Assembly: GCA_010909165.1 (NCBI GenBank)
Contig: MU008164.1
Location: 434,001 to 498,000, forward strand
Source of the DNA: Anthoceros angustus
Taxonomy: Eukaryota; Streptophyta; Anthocerotopsida; Anthocerotales; Anthocerotaceae
Direction: 5' to 3'
DNA: 64,000 nt
Under the pieces are notes generated by a model, which was not told the DNA's origin, ran no database searches, and worked only from the letters and a program-made list of their open reading frames with translations. Position numbers and translations under genes: made by a program. Shown one piece after another: positions 57,508 to 64,000 of this stretch. Position 1 is the stretch's first letter; each line of letters opens with the position of its first letter.

Positions 57508-58955
57508 TAGAAGCCCTGAGAAATCAAAGGTGAAATTTGTGGATACAATAAAGGCCCCTGTCTTTAATGTGTGATATGTTGACTGACTACCTACTCACAC
57601 CCATATTACGCACATGTCGACTCTTATCACAGCCACCACTACTCACACCCATGTGTATGTAGTTCCCTTGGTTTTCAATCAGGTTCCTGCTCGTTCGTCC
57701 ATCACGTTCCTATTCGGTGAACGGCAGGTAAGTGTCCGAAATCTCCCTACGGACTTCAGATCCGCTCCAAGATTCACCTTAACTAACCATACCAACGACC
57801 TCCCTGCATATTGAAGCTCCCTGAATATTGAAAGACGTAAGAGGGAAAGAGCAAATGGGCAGAACTTCCAATGCATCGGAATGTGCATATTTCATTATGG
57901 AAGAGTCTAGGTAAGGTGGATGTTTTCTTCTGCCTCCTAAGGCCTGCATTGGTGCTGTTGCGCCGCCAAGTTGACAGTGGAGCTGCGCAGGAGCTATTGG
58001 TACACACAAAGTAATAAGGCACATAACACGAGGCCGGCGCAAATGGTTTTGCCTTTGGCATCCCATATGTCATGGGGCCATGCCCGCTCGCACCCACTGC
58101 GCATGTCCACACCATCCCGCACACACGTTACCGTTGGATGGCAACAGCTTGCTGCGCCCGTTTGGACGCCCGTTCCGCCAAACTCCATCCCTAAGTTGTG
58201 CCAGGGCATAGTTATTCCAGGAAAACGAAAACGGGCGGGCAAAACGCTTTGGTTTCAAAACACATGTTAATGAAAGCCTCCGGACCTTCCCTGCTCAATT
58301 ACTCGAGTGTGTCACACCAAGCTAGCAATGTGCGTTGTTGATCACGCTATGGGAAGTGGTATGATGGTCCTTGTAGGCGCTGCGATGGATTGATTAGGTG
58401 TGGGGGGCTTGTAGTTCATCTTGTCAGTAAAGTGTAAGTTTTCAGTTCCTCCGACTGATTCACGAGAGTTGTGATTGCTTCGCAGAGATCATTTAATTAG
58501 CCTAATCTCGGGCGGTTAAGCATTTTGACGTTGGGTGTTATGCTACCTCAGATGGCAAGGTTTCCTTATGAGATCCAGACTCCACCGCCAGCATTTTCAA
58601 GGCGGCTTGGAATGGCTGGACACCATACATGTAGTTAAATAAAATTATGTGGTGGTACATTCCATGGGAAAGGGTTTGAGACTTCTTGACGGTGAGCAAA
58701 ATCCAATTTTTCCAACCAGCTTGTGAAAGCCGCAGGTCCAGGAGAGGCACGTAAGTATAATGTCTGTCACCAACCACACCAAAACAATACATAAGGTATT
58801 CATGCGTATGGTTCCAGATCGACAACCGTCTCCAAAGTGATGCACCCTTGGTGGACATGACTAATGTGCCAAAGTCCGGACTGAAGTCGAAGGAGCAAGG
58901 TGGCTTGTGGGGAGAGCAGGAAAGTAGGTTGTGAGTTTGTGTTATCATTACTCAA
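57508..58955. other. UFD1 3' flank and left side of MULE remnant
   Basis: The UFD1 3' UTR (CAATAAAG at 57546-57553 is a candidate polyadenylation signal) is followed by sequence with short frames only. Frames at 57971-58270 (+) and 58538-58948 (-) have no recognised motif. No terminal inverted repeat of the adjacent MULE could be identified by eye. Confidence 0.35.
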
Positions 58956-60932
58956 TTGGAGTTGTTTCAAGATATTGCTCAAATCCGTTTTGATCAGTGG
59001 CATCATGTGAATGCCTCTGGTGACTTTTGCCATGGATTGTTAGCAGCAGATGCAGCTCCCTCACGTGCTCTTGCTCCTTCTTTATCAGCAAGCAAGAGAG
59101 AATGGGTGAAGCACAAACTTTTGTGCAAAACCACTCCATACCAGATTTTATGTGATCACGAGAACGATGTCTATGTTAGGATGCAAGGGGATCCTAACGC
59201 TGTCTTACATAGAGATGATTTTCTCTTGCCTAAGGACATACGCAACTTGCGGTGAGTTGGATGCAAGGACTTGGAGACTCCATACCATTGATGAAGTCGG
59301 TGTCAAGCTATGGATTGACATCCACAGGATATTGTTTTCTTCCCACCACCGGTGCTTGATGGAGGGCACACATTTTACTTTAGGGTTTCAAACAAGATTC
59401 CGGAGGAATGCATGCTTCAGGGGCATCAATCCATCATTTCAATGGATGCCACATTCGGCACCAACAAGTGGAAGGTTAGATTCTTTGCATTTCAAACACA
59501 AGATTGTGGGATGCTGGCTTCCTAACTCGCTTTCTCTTTATTTCAGTTTCAATTGTTCACTTTGCTGGTGTTCGATGATCACCGCAATGGCATACCGGTG
59601 GCCTGGGTAGTGACCAGTCAATCTACTGCAGAACACATGGCCATGTGGTTAACGGCTTTGCAAAGGAAATTGCAGTCACTACGGTTAGATTGGCATCCTA
59701 CGGCTTTCCTTGTCGATGACTGTGCAGCGGAGATAAAAGCAATCCGGCAAGTATTTGGCAGCACAACTCTTGTGTTCCTCTGTCTATGGCATGTACGGCG
59801 GCTCTTGAAGAAAGTCAAGTCCGTAGCAGGCAGCCATGATGAAGGCCTTGGGAAATGTTATGTACATGGACATGGACTCAAGGAATGATCTAGCATCAGC
59901 CGGATGAAGCTTCAAGAGTTTCTGAGGTGTATGGTGCCTCGGAAGCTTTTGTGCATTATTTTCAGCGGTGGGGATGTCATGGACATGTGGATAAAGGCGA
60001 AGGACTATACCTCATGCAGGCCAAGACGCAACTCTTGATCAGCTTATCATCGTCACCTTAAACCGTTGTCTCCTCACAAAGAAGAATCTTCATAGCGACA
60101 ACTCGGCTTTTACATATCTTGAGATGAGTGAGCAGACATTTTGGTACCAAAGACAATGTAAGCGAGTGGCATCATTAGGAATAATAAGCAAGAACGGTTG
60201 TCGGAAGTGCCGAACAAAGCATTGGAAATCCCAGTCCGATGTATCCCTACCTTGTCTTGGGGCAACCATATGCTATCGTGAGGCGAGAATGCAAAGAAGG
60301 ACAAGGCTTATCATGTGTTTAACGCCGGCTCTCCTTGGGGCAGCTGCACATGCAAGATTTCATCTGAGGTTTCTTTGTAAGCATCAAGTGAAGGTCATGA
60401 TGCTCTTGCAGGAAGTAGTGCCCACAGAAACCCTTGTGGGTATATATGCATCGTGGCTACTTCACAAGAATCGTATAGACAAGCACCTCTATTTTCTGCC
60501 GGGAGGCTGAACTTTGTGGTAGTGTTCGAAACGAGCTGACAATTGTGCATCGTCCTTTGTCACAAGTGGGTGCTGGAACAAAGCGGGATTACGAGAGCTC
60601 CTGTCCCCGCCAAATGAACTTAGCAACTGTTTGGGAAAACATATCAAGTTTAGTGTAGAGGAAACCTGGCATTGAGGCCCATGCAGTTGCACTGATACAG
60701 GTGTGTTCCAGTTAGAGGTGTGGCTGCAGGCTGAGGAGAATAGTCTAATGCAGATTCCATACCTCTTGCCAATAGGCGAAGCGTCCGACAATAGCTTGAA
60801 GAGGAAGAAACCGTTTTGGGAAAACAGTCTATCATGGAAACTGCCTCCGAAGGCAAAGCGCCCTACATTTGCTGAACAAGCTGCAGGGAAGGCTGCCTTC
60901 AGTGAATCGATTAAGTAGAAATGCCGATCCTT
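58956..60932 (+). pseudogene. MULE (Mutator-like) transposase with SWIM finger, frameshifted
   Basis: Plus-strand blocks in family order. KCKTTPYQILCDHEND-like N-terminal text (58956-59250) includes HRDDFLLPKDIRNL. SMDATFGTNKWK follows (about 59439-59476, first catalytic Asp). A gap with GTTAGA...TTTCAG looks like an intron. Then FQLFTLLVFDDHRNGIPVAW (from 59547) and FLVDDCAAEIKAIRQVF...LCLWHVRR (59710-59800, second catalytic Asp). After broken sequence comes a SWIM-type finger: CTCK (about 60348) and CKHQVKVMM (60377-60403), offset by one base. A Lys/Pro-rich tail (LKRKKPFWENSLSWKLPPKA) stops at 60916-60918. Several frameshifts, so it is not functional as given. Confidence 0.8.
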
Positions 60933-61662
60933 GCCGATTGTGCAAAGGCTGGCCACGTTTTTGTCTTTGCTCACTCACCTGCAAACGCGATTGTCGCAAT
61001 CCATCTTACAACCAGAACTCCGTTGTTTGGGGTCCAAAACACAATACAGACATATCATTCTGTAACCCCTGCATAGACCTTCCATTCAAGATATTGGGCA
61101 CAGAAATCCGTGAACTGTGCATGCAAAAATCAGCAAAACCTCCTGCTGCATTCTCATTCTTGTGCATCCGTTTTCAATGATACCGCAAGCATTTGGATGC
61201 CAAACCAAAGTATGCATATCATTACATAGCCCGTGCGAGGGCTTTGATTCTAGATATTGGCGGGCATTACGCAAATAGTGCATGAAGCGATCTGCGCTCC
61301 TCGCCACCTTGTTCTCGCCTGTGCTCTCCAACTTTCCTTGAGCAACTTCTCCTGTTGTCCACACTCGCCGGTGAGAGCCATGGCTGCTGGGTCGAGGAGA
61401 TCACTGCGTCGAGCCATGGCCGAGTCGAGCTGCAGTTCAATTGTCCGCCTGCCCCCCCCTCCACAACAATTCTCGCACGCGAGCGGTGTCACCTATCTCC
61501 ACTTTAGCCGGACGGGTCAGTGAAATGTCGCCCAAAATGTCCCGGAGCTCCGTCGCGGACTTGGCTGCCGAAACTAACCCCTCCTCTTCTAGGGGTTGGT
61601 CTGCCACTGCCTCCTCCTCCGCTCCAATCTCTCCTAGCGGCAGCGACTCATGCCCTGCACCT
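60933..61662. other. Unassigned sequence right of MULE remnant
   Basis: 60933-61180 still reads Cys-rich text in the plus direction and may be the MULE 3' end. 61250-61660 has overlapping frames on both strands with no recognised motif. Confidence 0.3.
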
Positions 61663-62551
61663 GAGAGGGGAACAACTTGCCGTTTCCCTTTTATTTTCTC
61701 CTCCTTCACCCGCTCGCCGATTTCGACTGGTGACCCTAGGTGTAGCATGGGTTCCTCTTCTCGCTGTGTCCTTCCCTTTTCGACCCGTTCGATCCTCGCC
61801 CTCACTTGCCCTTGAAACCTCCCACCTTCATCCAGATCTTCTAGGGAGGCGATTCCCAATCGCTGGAATCCTTCCGGAATCCTCCTTACACTCCTCCTCC
61901 TCTACCTTGAGTTCACGGCGGTTTCCAGCTATGAAGGCGGAACCACGACTTCAACTCCGTTAGACACCGGAATGCGCGAATACATGAATCGGAAAAGGTG
62001 AAATCAAGGAGGGCCGAGGAAGGGAGAGCAAGTCGCCTTCTCACAGCTCTTTCAAAGATCATCCTCCCCAATCGATTAGTGTGCCCTTAACCACCTCATG
62101 AAGAAAGACCGAGAGGGGAACAACTTGCTTCCTTTTATTTTCTCCTCCTTCACCCGCTCGCCGCCGATTTCGACCGGTGACCCTAGGTGTAGTCAGGTTC
62201 CTCTTCTCAAGGTCGTCCTTCCCTTTTCGACCCCTGCTTCGCCTCCGCCCGCTTGCCCTTGGAAACCTCCCACCTTCATCCGAATCTTCTAGGGAGGCGA
62301 TTCCCAATCGCTGGAATCCTTCCTAATCCTCCTTACCTCCTCCTCTACCTTGAGTTCTGACCGCTCTATGAAGGGCGATACGCTTCCAACTCCGTTAGAC
62401 ACCGGAATGCGCGAATACATGAATCGGAAAAGGTGAAATCAAGGAGGGCCGAGGAAGGGAGAGCACCGCCTTCTCACAAAGCTCTTTCAAAGATCATCCT
62501 CCCCAATCGATTAGTGTACCCTTAACCACCTCATGAAGAAAGACCGTGAAG
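61663..62551. repeat. Tandem duplication, 448-bp unit, two copies
   Basis: Copy A (61663-62110) and copy B (62111-62551) both begin GAGAGGGGAACAACTTGC. They share CTTTTATTTTCTCCTCCTTC, GGCGATTCCCAATCGCTGG, CACCGGAATGCGCGAATACA and CTCATGAAGAAAGACCG, where the next unit starts. As in the main array they differ by short indels in GC-rich parts. Open frames (for example 61437-61859 -) span the unit border and look incidental. Confidence 0.9.
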
Positions 62552-63701
62552 TGGTCCGCCATATGATCCAACTTTGTTAGAAACACAAAATCCACTTGGC
62601 CAATCCCACGGTACCGAACACGAGTTGGCGAGTCACCCATCCATTGTTCACCCTCACTTCCCCATGCTTCATGAGCGCGGCCGCTGCAACTCTCAGGGTC
62701 TTCTTTCTCTGGGGGTCAATTACCAAGCTCCCATCCTCTGATGCTTCTCGCCCATACACTGCTCGAAAGAGCCCCAAATCCCAGTTTTGCGGCCTCTTCC
62801 TCGCGTCGCCCTCTTGCGACCTGGTTCTCAATTGTCAGGCGCACTCTTGCACCAATCTTTGGTACATGTAACACCATTTCTTCTCCATAAATTCCGGGCT
62901 CCGCAGCTGCCAGCTCTCACCTTCCAGTGGTCCATGTTGGGCCACTGCGTGGTGGGATTTCGCACTGGGCGCCATCTCCTTCCTCCTTGTTTCCCGGAAA
63001 AACTCGACCCACTGCGAGGTCGAGAAAAAGGAACACCACCCTTGCACGCTTCTTCCACTCCTCTTCGCGCTGGCCCTCTTGCCTCAGCGCCTCTTCCTCC
63101 TTCGCTAGTTCGCCCCTTGGTTTCCTTCCTCCGCCACCGCCTGACCGATTGACGCGCCTTCTACCGCAGTAAGCAGACTCGGCCCAGCGCGATTGCATCG
63201 CGCCCGGCTGCGGCTCCGCTCGGCTGGCCGCCCTTCTACTGCCGCAGTAAGCAGACTCGGCCCAGGCGCAGTTGCATGCGCGCGCCCAGCTTGCTGCAGC
63301 TCCTCGGCGTCTGCGGAAATTCGCGACCTCGCGGTGCTGGGTGTGTCCTTCTCTCGATTGACTCCGTGGCCCGCCACTAGGGTTGTAAACTCCCCCTGGT
63401 CTATACGTCCCGTTCTTCGGCCACCGTGGTGGAACTAGCCACCTCCCCACTTGACTACCCAACTGTGGCATATTGTGAGCATTCCTAGCATATATAGACA
63501 CCTCGTATCCAAAAATCACCAAAACCCAAGGACTCTATTTCCGACCTACCGACGAAAAAAATTATTATTATCACCAAGGGCCAAGGACCATTCCCGTATA
63601 AAAGGCCTTACCCAGACGATTCTCAAAGCACTTTGCTATACTAACACACCCAAAACAAAAAAAATCGTTCAACCCGACACTTCGGAGAGGGGTTAGTGTA
63701 C
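62552..63701. other. Unassigned GC-rich sequence with short internal repeat
   Basis: The words CTACCGCAGTAAGCAGACTC and CTGCCGCAGTAAGCAGACTC occur at about 63161 and 63239, each followed by GGCCCAG. This marks a further 78-bp local duplication. Frames such as 62917-63522 (-) are Arg-rich and without motif. It may be the 5' region of the LINE-like element that follows. Confidence 0.4.
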
Positions 63702-64000
63702 ATGTGGTCTTCCACAACGCCCAAGGCTGCAGGTGGCGTCGCTTGTTTTTTCCGATCTTCTCTCTCTGATTTCATCACTGTCGCTAGGGAGGACTCCTTC
63801 GCGAGGGTCTTATGGATCAAGGTTTCCGCAACCATCCTTCCATCTGTTTGTCATTTGTTCATAGCATGCTGTTACTTTCCACCTCAGGGTTCTCCGCATG
63901 CTAGAGGCCAACCTCTCTTTACGTTTCAAGACCTCTTTGAAGATCTCATGTTTTTCATGCCCCAAGGAGATATCCTCTTGGTTGGAGACTTCAATGCTTA
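63702..64000 (+). CDS. LINE-like element, endonuclease (EEP) domain, cut by window end
   Basis: A frame open from ATG 63702 to the last base has no stop. It reads AAGGVACFFRSSLSDFITVA near the start, then FIACCYFPPQGSPHARG and FQDLFEDLMFFMPQGDILLV, and ends VGDFNA. The ILLVGDFNA signature with preceding CYFPP belongs to the apurinic-type endonuclease of LINE retrotransposons. The true start is probably upstream, since the first catalytic blocks of the domain are not seen here. Reverse transcriptase would lie beyond the window. Confidence 0.7.
   Translation, partial: MWSSTTPKAAGGVACFFRSSLSDFITVAREDSFARVLWIKVSATILPSVCHLFIACCYFPPQGSPHARGQPLFTFQDLFEDLMFFMPQGDILLVGDFNA

Overview
The window is nuclear DNA of a streptophyte, either a land plant or a closely related alga. 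The support is spliceosomal introns with GT-AG borders, a plant-type TONSOKU gene, Ty1/copia, CACTA and MULE elements, and a 60S ribosomal protein gene. A nuclear, intron-rich, transit-peptide-bearing homologue of the bacterial sulfate permease CysW argues against a flowering plant and for a charophyte- or bryophyte-grade lineage. That placement is inference; no species is claimed.

Layout. 1-7371: decayed repeats, including a minus-strand Ty1/copia remnant (about 2.6-5.9 kb). 7372-34776: a head-to-tail array of a roughly 3.2-kb unit. Each unit carries an antisense fragment resembling the TONSOKU gene (the likely intact gene lies about 2 kb beyond the array) and a sense, intron-containing acireductone dioxygenase (ARD)-like gene. 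The array is interrupted twice: by a 5.3-kb insertion (10398-15671) at the junction of units 1 and 2, and by a 10.1-kb CACTA transposon (23977-34080) that splits unit 4. 34959-36640: short tandem duplication and unassigned sequence.

36644-57507 is the gene-rich part: TONSOKU (-), an unidentified short gene (-), RPL4 (+), a type I phosphomannose isomerase (-), CysW (+), a GT92-family glycosyltransferase (+) and UFD1 (+). RPL4 and the unidentified gene are head to head with 161 bp between start codons. Phosphomannose isomerase and CysW are also divergent (488 bp). 58.9-61.0 kb is a broken MULE transposase with a SWIM-type finger. 61.6-62.6 kb is another short tandem duplication, and the right edge enters the endonuclease domain of a LINE-like element.

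The host genes form no single pathway: genome maintenance (TONSOKU), translation (RPL4), mannose metabolism, plastid sulfate import (CysW), glycan synthesis (GT92) and protein turnover (UFD1). All have open frames and mostly consistent splice phases. Repeat copies, in contrast, differ by many small indels at recurrent GC-rich spots, so part of the apparent decay may be an assembly or polishing artefact.
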